A stretch of 64,000 bases of DNA from Catonia carolina (taxonomy: Eukaryota; Arthropoda; Insecta; Hemiptera; Achilidae): the NCBI GenBank assembly GCA_035578175.1, contig JAQMRL010000001.1, positions 237,971,038-238,035,037 on the forward strand, in the 5' to 3' direction. Both the position numbers and the translations under genes were made by a program. The notes under the pieces were generated by a model. The model saw only the letters and a program-made list of their open reading frames with translations, made no database searches and was not told the DNA's origin. Positions 1-10,919 of this stretch are shown here, piece by piece; the first letter of the stretch is position 1, and each line of letters opens with the position of its first letter.

Positions 1-8
1 TGTTCTAG

Positions 9-170
9 GGGGATCATTTAGGAAACAAGTTTTCAGAAAATAAAAAATTAAAGAAAGATAGTTCTGAAGAACTTAATGACCAACGGAAAAGAATTCCAGA
101 TTATGAAGAAGCTACAGAGGAAAACTCTCATGGTAGTAGGAGAAGGAAGTTTTCAATTTTGATTGCATAA
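9..170 (+). CDS. Possible last coding exon of an unidentified plus-strand gene
   Basis: An acceptor-like TTCTAG ends at position 8. From position 9 a frame stays open for 53 codons to TAA at 168-170. The peptide is strongly charged: it begins GDHLGNKFSENKK, has KRIPDYEEATEEN in the middle and ends SRRRKFSILIA. This looks more like coding sequence than the surrounding AT-rich DNA, and the opposite strand has no comparable frame. I do not recognise the family. If real, it is the terminal exon of a gene whose other exons lie left of the window, on the strand opposite the CELF gene. It could also be a chance frame or a transposon relic. No clear polyadenylation signal was seen before the foldback element at 275. 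Confidence 0.33.
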   Translation, partial: GDHLGNKFSENKKLKKDSSEELNDQRKRIPDYEEATEENSHGSRRRKFSILIA

Positions 171-274
171 AGTTTTAAAATACAATACTAAAGATATGTA
201 CAAAATACACGAAAGTGCTTTAAACAATGGTAATTGTTTACTGTTACTGTATTCTGATGGTTTAGAAATATATA

Positions 275-1285
275 CAGGGTGATTCATGAAGTTCTCCCCC
301 CACTTCTACAGCACATTGTACTAGTAAAAATAATGAAAAAATGTTATATAAACATAGGTCCGAAAACGCTTCGTTAGCGAGTTACAGCTAGCGAAAGTTT
401 CGCCTGGATTTCAGTTCACCAGGTGAAATGAGGTCTTCCTGGAATTGTGGTAAGGTAGATTAAGGGGCAAATTCAATCATTTCTTATGGTTTTTGATCTG
501 ATAAATTGAATAAAACAGGTCCCAGATCTGTAAGTTAAATAGTTTTTAAGAAAACCAGTGTCAAATGCAAAAAATGGAGTGAAAAACTTATTTTTTCATC
601 TTTGGGCAAGGATAACTGTGTTATTTCACCAAGAAACAGTTAAAATTTTTCAATAAAACATGTAGAGAATTTTATTCTGAACAAACCGGTGTAAATAAAG
701 TACACAGAAAGCGAATAGTTTTTGAGAAAACCAGTGTCAAATGCAAAAAAATGGAGTGAAAAAAACACATTTTTTCATTTTAGTTTTTCCGGTTAATTTT
801 ACTTTGTACTCTTATGAATAAAAACTCATTTAATCAAACATCTATTCGCTTTCTGTGTACTTAATTTACACCGGTTTGTTCAGAATAAAATTTTCTACAT
901 GTTTTATTGAAAAATTTTAACTGTTTCTTGGTGAAATAACACAGTTATCCTTGCCCAAAGATGAAAAAATAAGTTTTTCACTCCATTTTTTGCATTTGAC
1001 ACTGGTTTTCTTAAAAACTATTTAACTTACAGATCTGGGACCTGTTTTATTCAATTTATCAGATCAAAAACCATAAGAAATGATTGAATTCGCCCCTTAA
1101 TCTACCTTACCACAATTCCAGGAAGACCTCATTTCACCTGGTGAACTGAAATCCAGGCGAAACTTTCGCTAGCTGTAACTCGCTAACGAAGCGTTTTCGG
1201 ACCTATGTTTATATAACATTTTTTCATTATTTTTACTAGTACAATGTGCTGTAGAAGTGGGGGGAGAACTTCATGAATCATCCTG
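275..1285. mobile_element. Foldback (long inverted repeat) DNA element
   Basis: Two 444-bp arms, 275-718 and 842-1285, are reverse complements with only about four mismatches by eye and no length difference. They flank a 123-bp loop. The tips read CAGGGTGATTCATGAAG and its complement, and a TA lies on each side (273-274 and 1286-1287), as expected for a Tc1/mariner-type target duplication. There is no coding frame. The loop carries a second, slightly changed copy of an arm segment (GAAAACCAGTGTCAAATGC, near 552 in the arm and 728 in the loop), so the palindrome was probably built by rearrangement of a simpler element. It is non-autonomous; the source transposase is unknown. A transcript would fold into a hairpin of about 440 bp. 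Confidence 0.9.
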
Positions 1286-2044
1286 TATTTCAAATATATT
1301 TATCTATTACTTTAATAATATAACATTTTATTACATCAATTAAAAAATAATTATAAAACTGAAATTGAATTGTGAATATAAAATTCACTTTTATAAAAAT
1401 GACTGAAGATATAAAATCTTCTGTTTTGACTTTTTTTTCTCACACAGGGCCAATTTTAGACCAAGTGAGGTGACTTAAGACATTTCTGAAAGCTCTTTCT
1501 ACAGCCTACAAACATTTACGTTTATTTGAATGAGGACATGTTAAAATAAATTTAAAGTCGCTACAAAAGGATAGTAAAAAATTGTTTAAGTTTTTTACGT
1601 TATAATACATTAGTTTGTTGTAAATAATCATGAACACCTATTGTAAAAATAACGTAATTTTCATTAAACTTATATACTGTTATATTATTCTTTTTCCTAT
1701 GATTTTATTTTTTCTCAACTTACACATTTTGGTAGATCCACACTATCGTCAGAATATATAAACCATAACAATTGAAACCTCATTAACAAAAATATTTCTA
1801 GATGTTATATCTTCCATCATTTAGTATAAAATTTGATTTTACACAAATGACTGGAGATACATCTTCTAGAAATTAAAAAAAATCATACTCTTTCATTGTA
1901 CGAAAAATATGTTGAGTAAACAGACAGTGGTTATCAAATCAGCTGCTACAGTGGTGACTCAGAAAAATATGAGACACATTTAATGAAAACATCACAATAA
2001 CTTATTTACGCTTTAACCATATACAGAATTATGCATCAGATGTT

Positions 2045-2272
2045 TTAATGCAAAGTTTTAATAGGCATTTGTAATTTTCCAGTTCTTTTCTCCTCAGTTC
2101 TCATTTTATTTATTCTACTCACTGATACCCCACTTAGTTTAGAAGTAAGTCTAATCACTTCCGCTAAGACAAGTGTTCGATAAAACACATTTAACACGAA
2201 TGTTTTTTCGCCACTTCTTAAATACTTTCCTTTTCGGTGCTCGGTAACAGAAGATTCTGATACATTAGCCAT
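2045..2272 (-). pseudogene. Fragment of a helix-turn-helix transposase-like protein
   Basis: A 75-codon frame contains KYLRSGEKTFVLNVFY, then VIRLTSKLSGVSVSRINKM, then EKRTGKLQMPIKT. From memory, this order resembles the N-terminal DNA-binding part of a transposase-like family common in aphids and other insects, where a longer spacer usually sits between the 'LNVF' helix and the 'TGVS' helix-turn-helix. That spacer seems deleted here. The frame ends soon after, with no catalytic domain downstream, so I read it as a relic. A short single-exon host gene is the alternative. The upstream region (2500-2620) is less AT-rich and has an imperfect hairpin around AACGCACT. Confidence 0.35.
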
Positions 2273-3856
2273 TACAATTTCACAAAAAAATAATTTTGTA
2301 AGACTTTAAGCAAAATAAACGCATACACGTGTTTGCACCCCACAAAAAATTAACAATACTTTACCACATACGGAATAAACTAAGGTCAATATTCAGACAA
2401 TTTAAACTAACAACTGAAAATAAACGATGTGATCGTATTGTTATTATGGAAGAAAAATAAATGAGTCGTTTGGTACTATTCAGCGTAACTGATTTACAAC
2501 CTTTCGTTAATTCGGGATGACCTGGCTCGGCCTTTAGTGTGTCATATCTAAACGCACTACTACAGATACAGTGCGTTTACTCGACATATTTTTCTTACAA
2601 TGAATAGAATATAGTTTATTTTTATAGTTCATGTGCTCCTGATGGTTAAATCCACTGAAACATGGATGTTGAAAAAGTAAAATCATAGAAATAAAAAAAC
2701 AGTATAATAATAGCAGATATAAAAGGTTACTAAAAATTATAGTATTTTTTCAATAGGATTAATTATAAGCTGGAGGATTCATTACAAAGATTTATTTGTA
2801 AATTATTAATATGTAAAATTTTTAGTCACTAATAGACAAATTAATATCATTTAACATATTGTTATTCATAATTTGTATTTAATTTCCATAAAAATCAACA
2901 TTTCAGAAACTTGACACCAATCGGTCCAGATTAAGTAGAATTTGTGAGACTTAATTGTATAATTATAATTCTGCTAAATAGGGCTGATGACATGGTAAAG
3001 ACACAAAAGTACTACCTGGTAAGTATTCTTACTATTGTTGATCATATTTAATGGCTTATATCTAAAGTTAAGTTTTATAAATTTAATAAATTAATTTCGC
3101 TATGATATATTAAGAGAAGGATACACAAAAGTATTAAGGATTTGTTACCTCCAAGTACAGAAGGAACCTGAACAGGATTGGATTGTTTCTTTGAGGTTAA
3201 AGGATGCGGTATGTCATGTAATCTTCCATTATTGGTTCCTGAAATATATCTTATTCTTTTAACTATATTTTTTAAATAATTAAATTGTTATATTATTATT
3301 ATTATTATTGTAAAAAAGGATGTAGTAAATGTAAAATAATTCTATAAAATTTACTATTATGTTTGAAAAATCTTAAGAAAAAATTTCAATATTGATATAC
3401 GAGTATAAACTGTCATGTAGTTGTACTCAAAGCATTTTGTTTAGCCAATGTTGAAGACTGAAATATCTGTCAAATAAAATTAACTTTTGTTAAAACTTAT
3501 GTGTTTTAACCTGTTCAAAAATCAAGAGATCTCTGGAATGTATATAACAGTTACTATTTCCAATTTACATTATTGTATTAAAATATTACTGATGTATGTG
3601 ATTAAAAGAGTTCTCTCTTTCAAAGTTATAACAATTTTTGTCCAATGGAGGATATTTTAATCAAAAGCTAAAAACACAGTGAAGCAGAAAGCAAAGTAGC
3701 AGCGAGACTGCACAGAGAAAATAACGATTAGGTTGTGGTACCCATAGTGAAGTGATGTGCAATGATATAGCAGCGCAATTAGACTAGAGTAAATAATTAA
3801 ATGTAATTATTATGCGCAAAAGAGCGTAATCAAATTGTTACATGAAAAAAAAGAGT

Positions 3857-4037
3857 TGATTTTATTTTTTATTAATTAATTATCTCATCAACAGATTTGT
3901 CATTAGCGATTACAATGGGTTTCAGTAATAATGGTGGGTATTAAAGTGTAAAAATTTCCAGACCCTAGCCAGGAATCGAACTCAGGACCTTTCCCTTTTT
4001 AGGCTAGTACATTAGTTACTACACCACAGAAACAGCC
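3857..4037 (-). repeat. tRNA-derived SINE, tail type A
   Basis: On the minus strand a tRNA-like head carries a B box GAGTTCGATTCCTGG, followed by the tail AGGGTCTGGAAATTTTTAC and a 3' part with TAATCGCTAATGAC. The same tail occurs at 58961-59140 and 49957-50129. The mariner insertion begins about 120 bp to the right. Confidence 0.75.
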
Positions 4038-4153
4038 ATATTTTAATTTTATTAGAAAAATACAATTGTTTAAAAATGGATACTGATCAGCTGTGTTTTT
4101 TATTAAAAAAAAATCAAAAATGTATTCAGAAAGATAATCGACATTACAGTTTC

Positions 4154-5478
4154 TACGAGGTAGGGTCAAAAATTTCCCGGAATGGTCGCTTACAGTCACG
4201 TATTTGTAAGCTGAAAGGGAAATTTTTGTTTGTGAGGTTGGCATAACTGGTAGTGAATGTGCTTTTGAGGTTAGCAGGCAGTTGTAGTTGGTTCCGTGCG
4301 TTCGGTGTTTAATATTGTAGATCGTAGTTTCTGTCTTTCGTCGGATTGTGCAATGTCGTCATTAGAGCAGCGTGGCAATATTAAATTCTGTGTGTTGCTG
4401 GAGAAATCACCCTCGGAGACTCTTGAGATGCTAAAAAAAGCATACGGAAATTCTGCGATGAAGAAAACAGCAGTTTACGAGTGGCATAAGCGTTTTCGCG
4501 ACGGTCGCACAACAATTGAAGATGACGTTCGGACTGGGCGGCCTTCCACTTCCACTACAGACGACAATGTTGAGCGCGTTCGACAAATTGTGCGTGCGGA
4601 CAGGCGAACAACCATCAATACTATTGCCTCTGAAGTTGGTATTTCACATGGGAGTGTTCACAGCATTCTTCATAATGACTTGAACATGCACCGTGTTTGC
4701 TTGCACATTGTTCCAAAAATGTTATCCCCTGAGCAAAAGGAAATGAGAGTGACCATGTCCAGGGACTTGATTGAAATGGCTGATGCAGATGACAGCTTCC
4801 TGCGCAAAATTGTTACAGGTGATGAGACATGGTGCTTTCTTTACGACCCTCAGACAAAACGGCAGTCCGCTGAATGGAAGTCAAAAACTTCACCAAGAAA
4901 ACAAAAATTTCGCTTGGACAGAAGCCGGGGTAAGGTGATGTTGGAGGTGTTTTTTGATTACCGTGGAGTGATTCATTATGAATTTATTCCTGAAGGGAGA
5001 ACAGTAAATAAAGAATTGTACACAGAGATCTTAAAACGGCTACGAGATGCAATTCGACGAAAACGACCTGAAAAATGGGCAGAGAATGACTGGTATTTGT
5101 TGCACGACAATGCCCCAGCACATCGATCCCTAATGGTGAAACAATACCTTGCCAAGAATAATGTTACCACTCTGGAACATCCTCCATATTCTCCCGATCT
5201 CGCACCACCAGATTTCTACCTGTTTCCAAGGTTAAAAATGGCATTGAAGGGACATCGTTTTGCTGATTCGTCAGAGGTGATTGAAAATGCGACGGAGCGG
5301 CTGAAGGAACTTTCAAAAAACGGCTTTCAAGAGTGTTTCCAACAATTATATGAACGGTGGAATAAATGTGTAGATGCAGGAGGAGAGTATTTTGAAGGGA
5401 AATAATGTAAGAATGTTATAAATATTTTTAATAAATTTTTAATAACCAATTCCGGGAACTTTTTGACCCTACCTCGTA
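4154..5478 (+). mobile_element. Complete mariner transposon with TA target duplication
   Basis: The element proper is 4156-5476 (1,321 bp). Terminal inverted repeats of about 28 bp begin CGAGGTAGGGTCAAAAA on the left; the right end matches with one or two changes. TA flanks both sides (4154-4155 and 5477-5478). Length, ends and target site are those of a full mariner (Tc1/mariner superfamily), which moves by cut and paste through a single transposase. Short 5' and 3' untranslated parts surround one intact gene, so this copy looks young and may be able to move itself. It lies in a CELF intron, antisense to that gene. Confidence 0.95.
4353..5405 (+). CDS. Mariner transposase, intact, D,D34D type
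   Basis: A 350-residue frame starts at ATG 4353 (MSSLEQRGNIKFC). The frame is open upstream to 4296, but that position is GTG, not ATG, and 350 residues fits the usual mariner length of about 345. An N-terminal helix-turn-helix (HTH_48-like, ETLEMLKKAYG...YEWHKRF) is followed by a second DNA-binding region (IASEVGISHGSVHSIL). The catalytic triad is visible as VTGDETW, LLHDNAPAH and APPDFYLFP; the second and third aspartates have 34 residues between them, the mariner spacing. YSPDLAP is conserved. The protein acts in the nucleus on its own inverted repeats. No stop or frameshift was found. Conservation of the catalytic residues suggests activity but does not prove it. Confidence 0.95.
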   Translation: MSSLEQRGNIKFCVLLEKSPSETLEMLKKAYGNSAMKKTAVYEWHKRFRDGRTTIEDDVRTGRPSTSTTDDNVERVRQIVRADRRTTINTIASEVGISHGSVHSILHNDLNMHRVCLHIVPKMLSPEQKEMRVTMSRDLIEMADADDSFLRKIVTGDETWCFLYDPQTKRQSAEWKSKTSPRKQKFRLDRSRGKVMLEVFFDYRGVIHYEFIPEGRTVNKELYTEILKRLRDAIRRKRPEKWAENDWYLLHDNAPAHRSLMVKQYLAKNNVTTLEHPPYSPDLAPPDFYLFPRLKMALKGHRFADSSEVIENATERLKELSKNGFQECFQQLYERWNKCVDAGGEYFEGK

Positions 5479-6059
5479 TACTTGATAAAATGTGGGATAC
5501 GCTTGCATGAACATTGCAACCCTACAACTGCAATTTCTCTTGTTCACACTTTGTAACACAATATTCTAAAAGATGAATTTTCTTACAACAATTATTTCAC
5601 ATAAATTCATGATGATAACTGCCTGCAAGTAAACTCTTTACTATGATTGTGTTTGTCAAATATTTGCTCTCGATATAGATCCTACTCAGTCTGAAGAGCT
5701 ATACTCTACGCTCCAATATGTTTTCGGCTCAAGGTGACACAAAACTATTTGTCTAATCTCACAAATATCAAATATACACAAATATAAAATGATCAACATG
5801 TTTGACGTAATAGTTTGCATTATTAATAAATAAATTTATAATTACTTAGGTCCAAATAAACTTCATTTGGTTAATTATAATGTTTTCTTAAACAGGACAA
5901 TATAATATATAAATTTTCTGTGCAATTTAAAAACAAAACTGTGGGTTTTTATGAATCACCTAGCCCATTAATTTTTATATCAGAAAACCAAAGCAAAGGT
6001 GTAGAGAACATTATAAATTAAATCGCATGTATATTATATAAAATTAAAAATATTTTTAC

Positions 6060-6095
6060 CTGCCGCAGCGGTAGAGTTGGTCAAGGTAGGCAATG
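6060..6095 (-). CDS. bru1: CELF1/2 (Bruno) linker micro-exon, 36 nt
   Basis: The exon is bounded by acceptor TTGTTACAG and donor GTAAAAATA. With the split codon from the previous exon it reads ALPTLTNSTAAAG. In vertebrate CELF1/2 the same ALPTL motif sits at the end of the linker, just before RRM3, so this is expected to be the last linker exon before RRM3. Phase is 1 on both sides and the length is a multiple of three, so it can be skipped without changing frame. The next exon should lie left of the window. Confidence 0.8.
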
Positions 6096-7390
6096 CTGTA
6101 ACAAATTAAAAACATAACATTTTAATGAGAACAAAAATCAAAATATAAAAGGTTTTTAAATAGTATCTAATATTTTAAATATTAGTGAAGTTTATCAAAT
6201 AATTTAACGCAAGAATTACCAATAGGAAATTAACTGCCTTAAAGAGAAACACAACTTGAAGAACGAATGTAATTATTAATAAATAAAAAATTTGAATTGC
6301 TTGGTGTAAGATTTAACGAATGACAGATGTAAGACAATTTTTGAATTTGTTCCAGTATATGTATTTGTTGAACACAAAGTAACAAAAAAAGTAACTGCAA
6401 AAGAAATTATAAATTTTCCTTCAATTAAAATAGGTTGATACTTTAGGTATTGAGTCATATAAAAAAAAGAGGCACCTTTATTGTCATTTTGCTTTTACCG
6501 CAATGATATTTAATTCAATTTTATAAGCCAATTCTAAAGAAACAGCATTATAAAAGTATAAATAGAAATTTTAATTTAAGAAGAATCTGATTTTTCAGAT
6601 TGATAAAATGGTGTTAGTCATCGAACATCTTGGTTTTTTCATATTTTTATTGTTAATAGGCTCTTTTTAAGTCAAAGATCAACCCCAAATTGAGTTCAGT
6701 ACATCACCTGAGTCAATACAGGTAAAAAACCTTAAGTTAATAAGTCATAAGGAAGTTACTACATTAACACACTCCTAGATGTTTACAGAAATTATCTTGA
6801 AGAAGTTGGTAAATAAGATGGTGTTAAAACCAGACATGTTGTTTATCAAACTAGCTGTTTTAATGGGGGTAAACAGTATTTATCATAAATTTCATTTGAT
6901 AGCCTTTTAATAAATGTCAACAATCCCTCAGTACACCAAAACTACTCCTAAAAGACGTTATTTTTCCCAGATTACAAGAAAGAAAATTGAAAATGAACAG
7001 ATTTGAATTGTATTTAAATGCAAAAATAGAAATACACTGAACTAATTTAACTGCTTAAGATAATGACGAAGGTACACCTCTATTTTGATCAATTAACAAG
7101 AAACTCACACTATGATATTTAGCGAAATTTTCTCAACAGACAGTATAAATTTACGAGTGAAATACTTATTCTCATTTGTCTGAGATGTAAAAATTAAAAA
7201 GTCGCTAAAATGTTAATTTACTTTTACATAAAAATTACCGAGGAATTTTAGTCCAGCGTAACTTCTAGCAATGACACTTTAATCTAGTAAAGTAGTATCA
7301 TTGTTTTTCTTTTTTGCAATGCAATATTTGTTGGTATGAGATTTTGATAATCTATAGAAAATTTTGATGTACATCCTTTTCTCTGAGTAA

Positions 7391-8074
7391 GAGTAAGCGC
7401 ACAGTGAATGCTGGTCGCAGGTTGCTGGTGACAAGTTGCTAACAAGCGGGAAAATGCTAGCAGAAATATGCCATTATATTTTAATCAGATGTCTGACAAT
7501 AAACGCTGGTGAGGGAACCTGGGATATCAGCTCACGGGTTTTTTTTGTATTATCCTGTGTGCTGCTCTGCTGGCAGGTTTCTAAGTGTACCTGGCATCAT
7601 TTAATACGTATTCATAAATAATAACAACTTGTTTATTAAAATGGCAACTTATGATGTTATGAATACAGAATTGTTAATATCTAAATATGAAATATTAATA
7701 AATATCTTAAATATTAAACATTTCCCGAGTCATTCTCATGTATTTAAAAAAACCTGTCTATCATTTTTTAATAGTGGAAAAAGATGATGATACTCGCCAT
7801 ACAATTCTCTGTTCTTATTAATTCCACTAACGGTATCGTCTCTAAAATGTAACAATTTCATGTAAATGTTTTCCATAAGAAATAATTCATCATTATAGCT
7901 CCTAATGAAACACATCTTGAAATACCAACAACTGAACACGACTGAATGAAGCTTTAAGCATGTAATTACACGCTCCCTCTGTGCGCACACCAGCGTGAAT
8001 CAGTACCTGCGACCAGCGCCATCCAGCAACCTGAAAACAGCGACCTGCGACCAGGGTTCACTGTGAGCTTACCC
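7391..8074. mobile_element. PIF/Harbinger-type element, internally decayed
   Basis: The ends are inverted repeats: GAGTAAGCGCACAGTGAATG on the left and the complement of GGGTAAGCTCACAGTGAACC on the right, continuing into CTGGTCGCAGGT. Subterminal copies of GGTCGCAGGT and GGTTGCTGG repeat inside the ends. The flanks are TAA on the left and TAT on the right, near the TWA duplication of PIF/Harbinger elements. A fragment of a HARBI1-like transposase lies inside on the minus strand. At 684 bp it is too short to carry the full transposase and is non-autonomous. Confidence 0.7.
7736..7990 (-). pseudogene. HARBI1-like (PIF/Harbinger) transposase, N-terminal fragment
   Basis: An 84-codon frame ends with SGINKNRELYGEYHHLFPLL and a following LKNDRQVFLNT. 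This is the highly recurrent N-terminal block of insect HARBI1-like nucleases (typically 'W..INKKR...GEFHTLF..LR.D...FF.YFRM'). The frame stops right after this block, before the catalytic DDE nuclease domain. The first 20 or so residues are not recognisable and may not belong to it. It lies inside an element with matching terminal inverted repeats, which supports the family call. Confidence 0.65.
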
Positions 8075-10330
8075 TATGACTATATGGTTTACTAAAGCAA
8101 ATAATTGCAATATAAGAGATCAGGTAAAAGAAGTTACATAATTCTAGGACCTACAGATTGCAGATACTGTATTTTTTAGAATGTAATGAGCAATTTGCTT
8201 TGATGTACTAAGTTTCAAAAGTTACAGTTGTTCACTAGAATTGAGTAGCACCACTATCCTCTTGTCACCACTAAAAGCACCATTATTGTCTTCATCTATA
8301 GGATTTAATGTGCTCTACAAGGTCAGTGCTCTTATCCTACTTTTATACATCCCACCTGTTTTATTCAGACCAGTATCAAACAGTATGTTGAACAGCATGT
8401 GAGACTAGTTTTATTTTAATATTATTAAGGACAATAAACAACAAAAGAAGTTGTAAGAAGCCTTCTTTAAAAGTGAGTTTTACATGAAAAAAAAAATGAA
8501 AATCCGTAAGTAACAAGGGAGTTCAATGAAGCAGAGAGCAAAGTTTGTTTAGGATGTCTACAAATTTTTAATTTTAATATAAATATATAAATAGCTGAGG
8601 AAAATTAACGGGGGAACTTATGAACTTAAGTTCTTGAGTTGTAAAGAGAAATAAGGAAAGTGCACTACCTAAGACGTACAACAAAATTAAAAATAATGTG
8701 ATACTGCTCAAATTCTGGACATTCTTCTGAAGAGTTTAAGAGAAGTCACAGTTGGATCTTATAATTAGAAGATAGAAGATTTTAAAGAAAAGGAGACTGA
8801 ATATTGATTTTGTAATTTAAAGCTTTATCTACTTCCTTCTAAAATTTAGTCCATTTTGTTAATTTAAAGATATCAACACTTTTCAAATAAGTAATTTATT
8901 AATTTTGGCTGCTCAAAACTGTGGTGCTCATTACATTCAAGAAAATATAGTATATACTTGTTGATAACATAATTCTGTAGAACATATAACTCTTCTAAAA
9001 TATATTCTTAAGAACTAATAATACTAATATTATAATTTATGTTAGTCAACACAATATCATTAAAAAAAAACAACAAAGAATGCATTCACACTAACAAGCT
9101 TAACTATAAATATATTTTAAAACAAATCTGATCACTCAGACCCAAATCAATTAGCCAATAAGATTAAAAATTAAATATCTAAAACTAAAAATATTTATAA
9201 AAATTTAAGCGCTAACTAAAGAGCCAAATTATTTAAACGAGATAATTAAAGCATGTCAATTCAAACTGAAGTCATGCAGACACAATGTTACAAAGCGATA
9301 CTGACTGCAAAAATATATTTACCAAGATTAAAAACTTCCTTTCTTTACTATTAAACCGGAATAAATAAATGCAAGAGAAAATATTCATAAGTCTAGTTTA
9401 AATAATGGATAACAAGTAAGGCAAAGTTCTTTCTTTAAAATCGATTTCCTTAAGAACAAGTTTACAAATTTATACATCCAACACTGAATGATTCAATGAG
9501 CTGAGAAAGCAGTGTAAACTGAACATCACAATGATAATTATGGTCACCTCAATTAATATTTAATCAAATTTTGATTAGGGTCAAAAATTAACTTATCACA
9601 TAAATTTTCTCAAGTTGACTGTGTATTAAAAGTGAAAAAAGATGTATCATTTTTAAGATACTGCACTGTAAACTAATTTGGGTGAAGAATTGCTCTATCT
9701 CAAAAATAACATATATATTAATTGTACAAATATTCAAGAAAAGAAAGTTTCTTTTATTCTGGTTTAAAAGTTAAGAAGAGCGTAAACTTTCTATCATCTA
9801 ACGTTGATTTGATAAACAATAATTCACTTTCTATAAAAACAGCCTATTTACAAACTATAATTAATTTCTAAATGAAAATACAACTTCTACAAGTAAATAT
9901 AGAATAAGTCATAAAAAAACTTTAATGCCAAAAGAAAACATTAGCACAGCGTTATTATAAACACCGCATACTATTTTAATATTAACACAAAGATGTTAGA
10001 AAACAATTTGTAAAAAAAGTTAAAAGATATAATACAAAATAGTACCATTGATGAACTTAAGCTAAAGAACAGTTAGATCTTGAAAAGCACTTATTACAAT
10101 GAAAAAGGTTTTTCCGTGAGATAATCTTCCAAATTCACACATGATAATCAGAAAATTTTCATACCACTGAAGAATAATAAAAATATTAATAAGAATCATA
10201 ATATTACATGAATGTACTGTTTGTGTAAATTTTTAATGTTCAAATTGTGAGAAACATCAATCTAGAGAAAACACAGTTAATTCAATAACTATCAAAACTT
10301 CAATGTTAGTATTTTTTTTTTTTTTTTTTT

Positions 10331-10680
10331 ACCCACCGGGTTGGTCTAGAGGTAAAGTCGTCGCCAAAATCAGCTGTTTAACAGCTGATTTTCGGGGATG
10401 AAGGTTCCTGGTTCAAATCCTAGTAAAGATAGTTACTTTTATACGGATTTGAATGCTAGACAGTGGTTGCCGGTGTACTTTGATGGTTGGGGTTCAATTA
10501 ACCATACTCTCTCAGGAATGGTCGGCCTGGGTCTGTACAAGACTACATCTCATTTACACGTCATACACATCATCCTCATCTCATTGGGTCATGGGGTTGC
10601 TTATTGTTCTAAATTGAACAGATTGCAACGTACACAAATTAGGAAAAAAAAGTATTTTTTTTGAGGAGGACCATCACTGG
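10331..10680 (+). repeat. Long tRNA-derived SINE (type C)
   Basis: A perfect RNA polymerase III A box (TGGTCTAGAGG, 10342-10352) and a B box (GGTTCAAATCC, 10410-10420) mark the tRNA-like head. Where an anticodon arm should be lies a near-perfect 27-bp palindrome (10366-10392, core AATCAGCTGTT). The body of about 240 bp is shared with 23057-23410. A run of about 18 Ts precedes the head. The body gives an 88-codon open frame that is not a protein gene. Confidence 0.85.
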
Positions 10681-10919
10681 GTGGCCTCCTCTCTTGTCAT
10701 ACTTATTTCATAATCATTTACTTATAGTTACTTAGATAACTGATAGTAAATAAATATAATGTTTAACAAAAACAAAATTCAATAACAATAAAACTTTTTA
10801 AGGGTTAAGTTGGCAACCTTAAGAACACTGCTCTGATGAGATCAGCTGCTCCAAAATAATCAATATAAACAAAACCTCTTTTGTTGATATCAAAATGTCA
10901 GTTTCGCTTGAAACTTGTA

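Larger units (their letters stand above)
1..6059 (-). other. CELF intron (partial) downstream of the 36-nt exon
   Basis: No RRM3-coding exon could be found here, so the gene must continue left of the window. The stretch holds the candidate plus-strand exon, the foldback element, a small transposase-like frame, one SINE and the mariner. Positions 2280-3850 and 5480-6058 are AT-rich DNA with short low-complexity runs, such as (TTA)n near 3290-3310, and nothing I can assign. A 45-bp motif around TGACTGAAGATATAAAATC near 1404 recurs in altered form near 1847. Confidence 0.6.

Noticed and set aside
4296..4352. Longer mariner transposase start (19 extra residues)
   Set aside because: The upstream in-frame codon is GTG, and the ATG at 4353 gives the normal family length.
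10398..10664. 88-codon open frame starting MKVPGSNPSKDSYFYTD
   Set aside because: It is the body of a tRNA-derived SINE; the other copy at 23057-23410 does not preserve the frame.
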